This document shows, in pieces, positions 21,901 to 32,567 of a stretch of DNA of 64,000 nucleotides (positions are counted from its first letter, which is position 1; each line of letters opens with the position of its first letter). This stretch comes from Adiantum capillus-veneris (Eukaryota > Streptophyta > Polypodiopsida > Polypodiales > Pteridaceae). Position numbers and translations under genes: made by a program. The notes beneath the pieces were generated by a model that did no database searches, was not told where the DNA came from, and saw nothing but the letters and a program-made list of their open reading frames with translations. Where the stretch lies: positions 74,533,935-74,597,934 of the forward strand of contig CM043950.1 of the NCBI GenBank assembly GCA_014529385.2, in the 5' to 3' direction.

Positions 21901-24861
21901 AGTAAAGGGTATTGGAGACTTATATCTTGGTACCTTATCTTCTTCCACTCGAATTTTGCGAGGAGTATTACATGTACCAGATCTTCAACGTAATCTTCTT
22001 TCATTTGCTAGACTTGTTGATCTTGGTCTGTTTGTTGGATTTGATCATACCAAATGCCGAATTGAGAAAGATGGACAGACTATAGCCACTACTCCTCGAA
22101 ATGGTAATTTGTTTGAAGTCTCTCTCAAAGATGCTGTAGAAAATGTTGTCACTGCTCGAGGTGATCATGATTGCAAAGTATGGCATCACCGTTTTGTTCA
22201 TGCTGATTTCTCAAAACTCCTTGATCTTTAATGTCATGATCTTGTTCATGGCATGGATCTTAAAGCCCATCCCCGTATGGGAATTTGTGAATTTTGTGCT
22301 CTTGGGAAACACAATCACAAACCCTTTCCTCTTTCAAATACAACTCATTCTCATGACATATTGGATCTTGTTCATACTGATATATGTGGACCTCTACCTT
22401 ATTCGAGATCACAATATCACTACTTCATTACTTTCATTGATGATTTCTCAAGGTATACGACTGTACTTCTACTTAGACAAAAATCTGGAGCCTTATCTGT
22501 TTTCAAATAGTTCCACAAGGCTGCAAGACTTCAAACTGGTCGTCGCCTTAAGAAGCTTCGTAGTGACAATGGAGGCGAATATGTTTCTCGAGAGTTTGTG
22601 AGTTACTGTGCTGATAGTGGAATTCATCATGAACACACTATTCTATATTTGCCTCAACGAATGGTGTTGCTGAACGAAAGAATCGCACTATTCTCAATGC
22701 TGTAAGATGTATGTTGATTCATTCTGGCTTATCTCGTGTTTTTTGGGCTGAAGCTACTTTGACAGCAGTATTTATTCAGAATCATCTTCCTACTATTTCA
22801 CCCTCTGGTAAGATACCCATCACAGCATGGACAGGTCACATTCCTTCTGTATCTCATTTTCCAACCTTTGGATGTATTGCTTATATTCATGCTCCCAAAG
22901 AAACACGAACAAAGCTTGATGCTCCTGCTCTTAAAGTTATTTTTATTGGATATTCTGACACTTCCAAAGGCTACAAATTCTATGACCCTTCCTCCAAGAA
23001 AGTAATTGTGAATCGTGATGCTACTTTTAACGAACAACTTATGGGAGGCTCATGGTCCATGGATGATTCTGATGATACTAAATCATTGCTTCAGGCTTTT
23101 CCATTTCTTTCAGAAGATGAAACTCTTCCTATAGAGCAACTTTCCTCTTCACAACCATCCATTCCGAATGTTGCCAATGATGATATTGATATTTTTGTTG
23201 ATCTGCCTATTGATTTTGAACATGGATCATGTCATGTTTATGATGACGATATTGCTGATAATGCTTTTTCTAACTTTGAAGATCCCATTACTTATGATGA
23301 AGCTATCTCTTCACCACAAAAGGATCAATGGCAAGAGGCTATGGAAGCAGAGTATGATTCTCTTATCTCTAAAGGTACATGGATACTAACTGAATTACCT
23401 CCTGGTCGTACAGCTATTAAATGTAAGTGGGTGTATAAGACAAAAGTAAAAGCAGATGGATCTTTTGACAAGTTCAAGGCGCGTTTAGTTGCAAAAGGTT
23501 ACTCCCAAGTAGCTGGTGTTGATTATCAAGAGACTTTTTCACTAGTTGTTCGCATTACAAGTGTTCGAGTTTTATTGGCATTTGCTGTTCAATTTGATTT
23601 ATAAGCTCATCAAATGGATGTGCGAACTGCTTTTCTTAATGGTGACTTGGAAGAGGAAATTTATATGGAACAACTAGAAGGTTTTTTTATTCCAGGTAAA
23701 GAAGACCTTGTTGCTCAATTCCATGAGGCACTATATGGTCTCAAACAAGCTTTGCGAGCCTAGTATACAAAATTTGATCTGTTTCTCACCTCTAAAGGAT
23801 TCATCTCTTGCTTGTCAGACCCCAACTTATACATAAAACGCCAAGGTAGCAGTTTTGTAATTCTTGCTCTTTATGTGGATGATAGCATCCTTGTTTCCAA
23901 TGATTTGGGATTTCTTCAGCAAGTGAAAAAGTTATTGTCTTCTGTATTTGATATGGTGGATCTTGGAGAGATTCACTCGTGTCTTGGCATTCAAATCCAA
24001 CGGAACCGTACAAAAGGTATTTTATTCCTTCGACAGTCAAAGTTTATTGCAGATACTATTCAAAAATTTGGTATGGAATCTGCACATTCAACCAACACAC
24101 CTTGTCTTGCGAGCTCTACGGAGAACACTTCTGACAATGGCGGTCAACTTGTCACAAATCAACCTTATGCTAAATTGATTGGATGTCTTCAGTTTGTTGG
24201 CATAAATACTCGTTCTGATCTTCTGTTTGCTGCTAATTATCTTGGACAACATCTTGCATGTCCTTCTCTTAAGCATTGGTCTGCTGCAAAGTGTGTGTTG
24301 AAATACTTGAAAGGCACTACAGATTTTGGTTTAGTCTATCGACAACAACTCACATCGGATTCTATGTAATCTCTTTCTCTTTTGGGTTACACAGATGCAG
24401 ACTGGGCAAGATCAAATTTATCTATGCGATCTACTAGTGGAAATTGCTTCTTTATAAATGGTTGTCTTGTTTCTTGGACTAGCAAGAAACAACGTTGTGT
24501 TTCAGTTTCTTGGACTGAGTCAGAATATGTTGCAGCATCACTTGCAGCTCGTGAGTTGATTTGGCTTCGACAAATCCTGGTTGATATTGGTCACTCTCCT
24601 CTTTCTAGCACACCCTTGCGGTGTGACAACCAAAGTGCTATTAGTCTTGCAAAAGACTATGTTCAACATAATAAGTCAAAGCACATTGCTGTCCATTATC
24701 AGTATGTCAGGTATGAAGTACGCAAAGGAACCATTATGGTTGAACACAGTCCAAGTGACCAGATGATTACAGACATTTTGACCAAAGGCCTCAACGAGTC
24801 ACGTTTCATCCTCTTGCGCTCGGAGCTTGGAGTTGCTTCGACCTCACTCTTTCTAGATTAG
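21901..24861 (+). pseudogene. Ty1/copia pol (integrase, RT, RNase H), 5'-truncated
   Basis: Domains in copia order. Integrase zinc region: WHHRFVHADFSKLL...CEFCALGKHNHKPF. Integrase core: [102 protein letters not shown] and the catalytic LYVDDSILV. RNase H: GYTDADWARSNLSMRSTSGN, SWTESEYVAAS, NKSKHIAVHYQYVR, ending at 24861. Stops at about 22229, 22508, 23602, 23761 and 24367, and a frameshift near 22660, inactivate it. Gag and the 5' LTR are missing. All catalytic residues are still visible, so decay is modest. Confidence 0.92.
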
Positions 24862-25109
24862 CTTCTTTGCTATTGTAATAGCTTTGTACATATGACATTG
24901 TAATCTTTTAGGTACCATGCACTATGCACACTCCACATTTGCACATTGTGATCTCTAAGTCACTTGAATATTTGTACATAGATGCACAATTCACTTTCAC
25001 ATCATCATCGCTGGTTCATATTTTCACATTGTATAGGGGCTTGGGTTTTTCCCTTGAACTCCCCAAGGGTTTTTTCATCCAAAGCTAGAGACCTTTGTTT
25101 GAGTGGGTG
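24862..25109 (+). promoter_or_regulatory. 3' untranslated region and polypurine tract of the copia element
   Basis: Ends with GGGTTTTTCCCTTGAACTCC, then CCAAGGGTTTTTTCATCC (about 25043-25079). That forms a short CCCTTG/CAAGGG hairpin, followed by TTTGAGTGGGTG before the LTR. The same arrangement and nearly the same bases precede the LTRs of the non-autonomous copies A and B. Confidence 0.75.
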
Positions 25110-25252
25110 TGTTGGAGCTATATATGGCTCACTCTACTCAACTTGGTCTCTCCTATATATTTGTATCTTATCCTCAATATGAATCAGTCTTTGGGAGCAT
25201 ATATGGTGTGTCTCTTGTCTCGTCTCTCTCTCTTTCTCTCTACATCTCAACA
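25110..25252 (+). repeat. 3' LTR of the copia element (143 bp)
   Basis: TGTTGGAGCT...ATCTCAACA, with TG...CA ends and TATATA runs. It is similar in length and termini, but not in the middle, to the 142-144-bp LTRs of copies A and B. It is followed directly by CTCAC and by the gag-only array, whose other units contain the uninterrupted sequence across this point (27565, 29802). Confidence 0.85.
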
Positions 25253-25796
25253 CTCACATGAGCACGATGCCACCCAAGCTTTGAGAGCTCCCCGCATCCC
25301 CAAGAACAAGAGAAATTGCCCACATTGCCTTGGCCAGTATAGAGGCCCTTTTTTATTGTAGGTCAATCCCACAAGCCTTCAGCATTTTTTTAAACTTCAA
25401 GCATGAATAGCTTCTTCAAGCACACAAGAATGTTCCAAAGGGCATAAAACTTCGAGCTCCAAGGCTTCCAAGAGAAACTCCAAGGTTTCAACAAGCACTT
25501 CAAAGGCTTCAATTTTGTTAAGCTTCTAAAAAGGCTACTGTCTCTGTTCAAGAGGGGATTTGAAAGGAGATTTTAAAGCTTCGACCTAAAGATTCAAGTT
25601 TCTCTCGGCCATCTTTCTTATTCTCCCCAAGTTTTTTATAGTTCAAAGTTAGAAAATTTCCATGGCACAATCACTTAAAAATTCATGTAATCATCACCTA
25701 TCACCTAAAAGGATAGCTAATTGAAGTGTCAGCTTGTAAAGAGGATAGACACTTTCATTAGCTCGCGTTAATCAGTAAGACCCCTCTCACGACACT

Positions 25797-26560
25797 ATGG
25801 GAGAAAAAGGAATTAAAAAATTCAATGGAGAAAGGTAGTATGCTTGGCAGACAAAGCTGTGAGGATATCTCATGAGAAAACAACTGTGGTCTGTTGTCAA
25901 ACCATGCACCGCTACACCATGCATAGTGGACGGTACACTCACCAGAGCATAGATTGCACAAATTCAAACAAAAGACGAACAAGCTCTAGAAAAAATTATC
26001 ACCTCATTACATGATAATTATGTGCACTTTACTGATGATTACGCTACGACAATTCAAGCATGGACAATCCTAAAAGAAAATTTTGGTGCAAAGCAAAAAA
26101 AAAAGAGGCTTAAAAAGAATCAAGGGGAGAACATTCAAGCCTCGTCAATAGGTTATTAAGCATCATCACTCAATTAACTTATATCGAATAGCAAATCCAA
26201 CAAGAAGAAAGGTTAATGTGCATAAATTTTTACAACATAATCACAGTGCTAGAATAAAAAGAACGAACACCAACTTTGCAACATGTCATCAATGCCTTGA
26301 TTGAAGAAGAAAAGAACCAAACAAAGAAGACGTCATCAAATAGAGGAGTTTATGTTGCATCATCATCTAGGACTGCATCTTTATTAACTAGGATGAAGAA
26401 CAAATAGTGTTACGAATGCGGAAAATCGAGTATTTCTCCAACGATTTCCACAAGAATATATGTAGCAACTGCTGCGTCAAAAGACGCCACCATGAGAATG
26501 CCCAAGTAGCACCAGTAGCAGTTGAAGAAAATAAAAAATTAACCTTATAGAGGACGAAGA
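25797..26560 (+). pseudogene. Copia-type gag, unit 1 of the array
   Basis: Starting at ATG 25797 (MGEKGIKKFNGER), the frame resembles the UBN2-type gag of plant copia elements. It has W-Q-T-K near the start, then IAQIQTKDEQALEKIITSLHDNYVHFTDDYATTIQAWTILKENFGAK. Stops fall at the Tyr/TAG of the first line, after ASSIGY (shared by all units) and after the ITVLE block (also shared). A zinc-knuckle remnant CYECGKSSISP and a downstream ICSNC-like piece appear near 26410-26490. It would encode the capsid protein if intact. Confidence 0.7.
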
Positions 26561-26857
26561 CGAAGATTGAAATCAAGAGGAGGACAATTGTCTCCATATT
26601 TGTGTTGTCATCATTCCCTTTAATCAATATATTGATGTACTTTAGAAATGGATGGTCTTCCGTCTTATTCGTTTGAGGAGAGTATTCTTTAATTTTTGTG
26701 ACACCATGCCAAAATAAGACTTACTTCTATTTTGTGTGACTAAAGTACCCGAGTCTATATGACCCAGTCTGTTGACCTAGTCTATTTGACTACTAGCCTA
26801 TGGCATTCAGTCTCGGTCTACGTTTCTTCAATATAGTCCAAAATCCAAGGGGAGGAT

Positions 26858-27201
26858 TGTTGGGATTATGGCCTTTGGCCTAGACCTCTCAGCTTATATG
26901 GACATGACCTCTTGTAGAGTCAACAATTAATCTAGTCACCCTATGACCATGTGAAGGCACATGATCTAGCTTACATGGTAGGTAGATCTCACAAGAATCC
27001 AAATGACCGTCCTAATCATCATGGTTTTTCCACATTTTAAGGAGCCACTCTTGACCTTTCAGGAGTTGTCCCTTGACCCTTGGGAAAGGTGCATGGTGAC
27101 CCTTGAGAGGTACAGCTAGCCATACTCTACTACTACCTAAAGTAGCTCATTTGTACACACCAATAAGTTAGTTCAGTTTCTAATCAACTTGCCATTTTGA
27201 G

Positions 27202-27239
<38 letters not shown>
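26858..27239 (+). repeat. LTR A of the gag-only array (minimum extent)
   Basis: Begins TGTTGGGATTATGGCC after the polypurine tract AAGGGGAGGA. It contains a long (CT)n run at 27206-27238. The right edge is set where the outermost copy (37347-37708) stops matching. The true LTR may extend into the next 800 bp, because no primer-binding site could be identified. Confidence 0.6.
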
Positions 27240-27244
<5 letters not shown>

Positions 27245-28078
27245 ACTAACATTTCCTTGAAATGTCATCACTCTCTTACTAACATTGTGGGAATGCTACC
27301 TCTGTGCCGCAAGTCCAGAAAGGGGTGAAGGTAACTGTTTTTGGGCACCCTTTTTTGGTTTTCCATCCACTTGCAGAATCCAGAAAAGCACCAAACTCCA
27401 TTGGATTCCTAGTTCACGTTCATGATTAATTGGTGATTTCAAGCCTTTCTCGTGCGACAACTTGCAGCCCTTGGCCGCGCTCTCTTGCAATCACTGATCG
27501 GTGCCGGACTGATGACGTGCGCTCAATTGTCCTTAAGGGACATTTCGGGTCCACTAGGTTCCTTCTCGCATGAGCACCTGGCCGCCCAAGCTTTGAGAGC
27601 TCCCCCGCTCTCCCCCCCCCCCCCCCCCCCCCCCACCAGCCCCCCAAGAACAAGAGCAATTTCCCACATTGCCTTGGCCAATACAAAGCCCGTTTTTTAT
27701 TGGAGGTCAATCCCACGAGCTGCAGCGTTTTTTTAAACTTCAATCATGAATAGCTTCTTCAAGCACACAAAAATGTTCCAAAGGGCATAAAACTTCGAGC
27801 TCCAAGGCTTCCTAGAGAAACTCCAAGGTTTCAACAAGCACTTCAAAGGCTTCAACTCTGTTAAGCTTCTAAAAAGGCTACTCTCTCTCTCTTCAAAAGG
27901 GGATTTTAAAGGAGATTTTAAAGCTTTGACCTCAAGGTTCAAGTTTCTCTCGGCTATATTTCTCATTCTCCCCAAGTTTTTTATACTTCAAAGTTAACAA
28001 ATTTCAAGTGTCAACTTGTAAAGAGGATAGACACTTGGATTAGCCCGCATTAATCAGGATGACCCCTCTCACGACACT
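27240..28078 (+). other. Leader or LTR tail of array unit 2
   Basis: Repeated in units 1 (from 25253) and 3 (29480-30344). It carries a poly-C run (27612-27634) and Phe/Ser-rich AT stretches. No gene. The short frames here, including one with a Pro run, are not conserved between units. Confidence 0.6.
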
Positions 28079-28850
28079 ATGGGAGAAAAAGGAATTAAAA
28101 GAATTCAATGGAGAAAGGTTCTATGGTTGGCAAACAAACCTGTGAGGATATCTCATGAGAAAACAACTATGGTTTGTTGTCAAACCACGCATTGCTACAC
28201 CATCCACAGTCGGCGGTACACTCACCAAAGCACAGATTGCACAAATTCAAACAAAAGACGAACAAGATCTAGAATAAATTATCACCTCATTACATGATAA
28301 TGATGTGCACTTTACTGATGATTACGCTACGACAATTCAAGCATGGACAGTCCTAAAAGAAAATTTTGGTGCAAAGCAAGAAAAAAAACTAGCCTTTAAA
28401 AGAATAAAGGGGAGAACATTTGAAGCCTCATCAATAGGTTATTAAGCATCATCACTTAGTTAGCTTATATCGAGTGTCAAATCCTACAAAAAGAAAAGTT
28501 AATGTTCTCTAAAGCGTTGGCCAGAACATTTTACAACATAATCACAATGCTAGAATAAAAAGAACCAACACCAACTTTGCAACATGTCAACAATGCCTTA
28601 ATTGAAGAAGAAAAGAAGCAAACAAAGAAGGCGTCAGCAAATAGAGGAGTTTACGTTGCATCATCATCTAGGAGTGCATCTTGATTAACTACGATCAAGA
28701 ATAAAAAGTGTTACGAATGCGAAGATCGAGTATTTCTCTCAGGATTTCCACAAGAACATCTGTAGAAACAGCGGTGTCAAAAGACGCCACCATCAAAATG
28801 CCCAAGTAGCAGTAGTAGCAGTAGAAGGAAAAAAAAATAACCTTATAGAG
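28079..28850 (+). pseudogene. Copia-type gag, unit 2 of the array
   Basis: It starts at ATG 28079 (MGEKGIKRIQWRKV; a one-base change shifts the frame early). In the correct frame, FNGERFYGWQTNL, LWFVVKPRIATPS, IAQIQTKDEQ and HDNDVHFTDDYATTIQAWTVLKENFGAKQ can be read. The TAA after the SSIGY block and the TAA after the MLE block are at the same places as in units 1 and 3. The knuckle region is C-Y-E-C then frameshifted. A nonfunctional capsid gene. Confidence 0.68.
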
Positions 28851-29140
28851 GACGAAGCCGAAGATTCAAATCAAGAGGAGGACAATTGTCTGCATATTTG
28901 TGTTGTCATCAATCAATTTCATGCATATACTAATGTAATTTAGAAATGGATGGTCTTCTGTCTTATTCGTTTGAGGAGAGAATTCTTTAATTTTTATGAC
29001 ACCATGCCAAATAAGACCTACTTCTATTTTGTGTGACTATAGTGCCCCGGTCTATATAACCTAGTTTGCTGACTACTAGCCTGTGGCATTTAGTCTCATT
29101 CTATGTTCCTTCAATATAGTCCAAAGTCCAAGGGGATGAT

Positions 29141-29480
29141 TGTTGGTATTATGGCCTTTGGCCTAGACCTCTTAACTTATATGGACATGACCTCTTGTAC
29201 AATCAACAATCTAGTCACCCTATGAGCATGTGAAGGCACATGAGCGACTTTTATACACGGTAGGTAAATCACATAAGAATCCAAATGACCGTCCCAATCA
29301 GCATGGATTTTCCAAATTTTATGGAGCCACTCTTGGGAAAGGTGCATGGTGACCCTTGAGAGGTACACCTAGCCATACTCTACTACTACTTGAAGTAGCT
29401 CATTTGTACACACCAATAAGTTAGTTTATTTTCTAATCAAGTTGCCATTTTGAGTCTACTCTCTCTCTCTCTCTCTCTTA
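29141..29480 (+). repeat. LTR B of the gag-only array
   Basis: TGTTGGTATTATGGCC after a polypurine tract AGGGGATGA, ending at the (CT)n run near 29479. The same sequence order as LTR A, with a deletion of about 40 bp around the GACCTTTCAGGAGTTG segment. Confidence 0.6.
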
Positions 29481-30344
29481 CTAACATTTCCTTCAAATGT
29501 CGACGCTCCCTTACTAACATTTTGGGAAGGCTACCTATATACCGCAAGTCCAAAAAGGGGTGAAGGTAGATTTTTTTGGGCACCCACTTCTGGTTTGCCT
29601 GTCCACTGGTAGAATACAAAAAGGCACCAAAATCCATTGGATTTCTAGTTCACGTTCGTGATTGATTGGAGATTCAAGGCTCTCTCGTGCAACTACTTGC
29701 AGCCACTTGGCCGCACTCTCTTGCGATCACTGATCGGTGCCTGACTGATGACATGCACTCAATTGTCTCTAAGGGACATTTTGGTTCCGCTAGGTTCCCT
29801 TCTCGCATGAGCACCATGCCACCCAAGCTTTGAGATCTCCCCGCCCTCCTAAGAACAAGAGCAATTTCCCACATTGCCTTGGCCAGTACAGAGGCCCTTT
29901 TTTATTGGAGGTCAATCCCACGAGATGCATCATTTTTTTAAACTTCAAGCATGAATAGCTTCTTCAAGCACACAAGAATGTTCCAAAGGGCATAAAACTT
30001 TGAGCTCCAAGGCTTCCAAGAGAAACTCCAAGGTTTCAACAAGAACTTCAAACGCTTCAATTCTGTTGAGCTTCTAAAAAGAATACTCTCTCTCTTCAAG
30101 AGGGGATTGGAAAGGAGATTTTAAAGCTTCGACCTAAAGATTCAAGTTTCTCTCAGCCATCTTTCTCATCCTCCCCAAGTTTTTTATACTTCAAAGTTAA
30201 CAAATTTCCACGGCACAATAACTTTAAAATGCATGTAATCATCACCTATCACCTAAAAGGATAGCTACTTGAAGTGTCAGCTTGTAAAGAGGATAGACAC
30301 TTGCATTAGCTCGTGTTAATTGGTAAGACCCCGCTCACAACACT
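29481..30344 (+). other. Leader or LTR tail of array unit 3
   Basis: Equivalent to 27240-28078 and to 25253-25796. No gene. A TATATA (about 29536) occurs but is not shared by unit 2. Confidence 0.5.
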
Positions 30345-30775
30345 ATGGGAGAAAAAGGAATTAAAAAACTCAATGGAGAAAGGTTGTATGCCTGGCAGAC
30401 AAACCTGTGAAGATATCTCATGAGAAAACAACTATGGTCTGTTGTCAAACCACGCACCGCTACACCATGCACAGTGGACGGTACACTCACCAGAGCATAG
30501 ATTGCACAAATTCAAAAAAAACAGGAACAAGCTCTAGAAAAAATTATCACCTCATTACATGATAATTATGTACACTTTACTGATGATTACGCTACGACCA
30601 TTCAAGCATGGACAGTCCTAAAAGAAAATTTTTGTGCAAAGCACAAAAGAAAATTAGCTTTAAAAAGAATAAAGGGGAGAACATTTCAAGCATCGTCAAT
30701 AGGTTATTAAGCATCATCACTCAGTTAACTTATATCGAGTATCAAATCCTATAAGAAGAAAGGTTAATGTACTCT
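30345..30775 (+). pseudogene. Copia-type gag, unit 3, part 1 (cut by CACTA)
   Basis: It starts at ATG 30345 and follows units 1 and 2 (LNGERLYAWQTNL, then HDNYVHFTDDYATTIQAWTVLKENF) with the same TAA after the SSIGY block. It ends at AATGTACTCT where the CACTA element is inserted. The remainder lies at 36697-37030. The split is clean: unit 2 reads straight through the equivalent point. Confidence 0.7.
30773..30775 (+). repeat. CACTA target-site duplication TCT, left copy
   Basis: TCT before the left terminal inverted repeat, matched by TCT at 36697-36699. Three-base duplication is the norm for CACTA elements. Confidence 0.9.
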
Positions 30776-30787
30776 CACTACAAGAGG
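30776..30787 (+). repeat. CACTA left terminal inverted repeat
   Basis: CACTACAAGAGG, the exact reverse complement of 36685-36696. Confidence 0.95.
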
Positions 30788-30812
30788 CTCTTCATATTAG
30801 CGACGCTCACAC

Positions 30813-30942
30813 AGCGACGCTCAAAAAAAAATTTCCCGGCGTCGCTATGAGCGTCGCAAATTTCTTTGTAAATTTGCGACGCTCATAGCGACGCTTATAG
30901 CGACGCTCATAGCGACGCTCATAGCGACGCTCATAGCGACGC
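30813..30942. repeat. Left subterminal repeats of the CACTA element
   Basis: About nine AGCGACGC/GCGTCGCT copies in both orientations, the last four spaced every 14 bp as CATAGCGACGCT. They include a hairpin-forming pair (GCGTCGCAAATTT and AAATTTGCGACGC, 30851-30882). Such arrays are the usual binding sites of the CACTA accessory or transposase protein. Confidence 0.88.
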
Positions 30943-31029
30943 CAGCTGGGGTAAAAAAAATAACCGAGCGCGCCCAAAAACTCAGATCTCAGATCTGAGT
31001 TTTTCGACGCCCTCAAGCAAAGAGCAGGT

Positions 31030-31074
31030 AACGCTCTCCCTCACTCTCTCTCTCTCTCTCTCTCTCTCTTTTTC

Positions 31075-31118
<44 letters not shown>

Positions 31119-31236
31119 AGAGGAAGGAGAGCCAGGTATGCTCCTTCCCTCTCTTCATTCTCATGTTCCCTTCCCCTCTTTCTCTCTCCCTCTCTCTCTC
31201 TCTCACACACACACATACACACACACACATAGTGTT

Positions 31237-31278
<42 letters not shown>

Positions 31279-31500
31279 TGCAAAAACGCACACACATACA
31301 TAAACAAAGAATGCACACACACATTGAGAGAGAAAAAGAGAGAGAGAGAGAGCATGCATAAACAAAAAACGCACGCATTGAGAGAGGAAAAGAGAGAGAG
31401 AACATGCATAAACAAAAAACGCACACATTGAGAGAGGAAAAGAGAAAGAAAACATGCATACGATCCAAAAAAACGCACACACATTGAGAGAGAAAGAAAG
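31030..31500. repeat. Microsatellite cluster inside the CACTA element
   Basis: Alternating (CT)n, (AC)n, (GA)n runs plus a short tandem of about 57 bp with AACATGCATAAACAAAAAACGCACRCATTGAGAGAGG (31350-31490). Long open frames on both strands here are artefacts of the simple repeats. Confidence 0.92.
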
Positions 31501-31852
31501 AGAAACTAAGGGAGCGTCGTAGGAAACTAATTAAAATTAAAAGACCTAAAGATCTAGCCGACGAGGAGTTGAACTGAAGACCTATTATTCAAGAGAGAAA
31601 TGGCATAATCAATCTATCATACTTGGCATGGGTGATAGAAAGGTTATACCATTTATCTCTTTTTATTGGCACACACATCCACACACGCGCACACACACAG
31701 GAAGAAGAGAGTTATAACGTCGTAGGAAACTATCTTAAAAGACGTTAAAGATTAGGTTATATGTAGATTTACATTAAATTAGATTTAGGTTTATTTTTAA
31801 CTAGATTTACGTTTATTTAAGCTAGATTTAGATTTACGTTATATTAGATTAG
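31501..31852. other. Non-coding interior, CACTA element
   Basis: AT-rich. A GTCGTAGGAAACT block is repeated at 31516 and 31719. The part from about 31768 to 31818 (ATTAAATTAGATTTAGG...) is duplicated at 32069-32119, flanking the captured gene fragment. Confidence 0.6.
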
Positions 31853-32051
31853 ATGCGGGTCTCCATAGACTGCGATGCCTGCATGAAGCGGGTGAAGACA
31901 GCCCTCAATGGAATATAGGGTATTGCTGCCTTCATTCATGGTGGGCTCCGTCGATCCAAAAGTACTGGTAAAATGTCTTCAGAAGATAGGGAAGAAGGTG
32001 GATCTTGAGGGCGGCAAGAGTCACTACATCCCCGACACAATGACCATCTAG
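31853..32051 (+). pseudogene. Captured fragment of a heavy-metal-associated (HMA/HIPP) domain
   Basis: From ATG 31853 the frame reads MRVSIDCDACMKRVKTALNG, the start of an HMA metal-binding domain with its Cys-x-x-Cys (C-D-A-C), then a stop. In the next frame (from about 31940), VGSVDPKVLVKCLQKIGKKV matches the second half of HIPP proteins (VDPxKVLKxIxKTGKK) and runs to TAG 32051. The centre of the domain (about ten residues) is missing and the frame is shifted. HIPPs are host metallochaperones, so this is host gene DNA taken up by a transposon. Near-identical AT-rich sequence flanks it on both sides. The recognition rests on motif reading only. Confidence 0.72.
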
Positions 32052-32435
32052 ACAACCTCTAGTCATTAGACTTACGTTAAATTAGATTTAGCTTTATTTT
32101 TAGTTAGATTTACGTTTATTTAGATTTACGCTTATTTACGTTAGATCGAGTCCACGCAAGAATTACTTACGGTTTAGGGTTTAGAGTTAGACGAACAGTG
32201 AAAAGATCTACTGTGAAAAGATGTTAAGATGAAGTGAAGTGCTACAGCTAGAGAAGAGGCAAAGGGATTTTGTCCACTACATGCAGTATCATGTAGACGT
32301 GGGTGTCTAGATTTCTTGTACCCACAAATATAGGTATTGACCAATAAAGACGAGATTATAACCCGGTGGTTCTGATCTCCGTGCACCTCTAGACCGAGGT
32401 GTGCGGGGACTGGACATGACTAGAGAATGTGAGGT

Positions 32436-32505
<70 letters not shown>

Positions 32506-32567
32506 GACGAAGAATGCGAATAGAATATTAAATTTGTTGTCCAGGTTATAAGTTTTTTATCCTCATT
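32052..32567 (+). promoter_or_regulatory. Putative upstream region of the CACTA transposase gene
   Basis: Contains the second copy of the AT-rich flank (32069-32119), a stretch with no recognised motif, and a 64-bp (GA)n run at 32438-32502. TTGTCCAG near 32537 could be a 3' splice site of a 5' untranslated intron. No convincing TATA box could be fixed. Confidence 0.35.

Noticed and set aside
27426-27743. Two overlapping frames with Pro and Gly runs
   Set aside because: They cross a poly-C tract in the LTR/leader of the gag-only array and are not open in the other two units.
30982-31484. Several 90-170-residue open frames at the left of the CACTA element
   Set aside because: They consist of simple repeats (CT, AC, GA) read in different frames, with no conserved part and no link to the transposase exons.
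31555-31640. Sequence with a faint tRNA-like look (GAGTTGAACTGAAGACC)
   Set aside because: No acceptor stem or anticodon arm can be paired on either strand.
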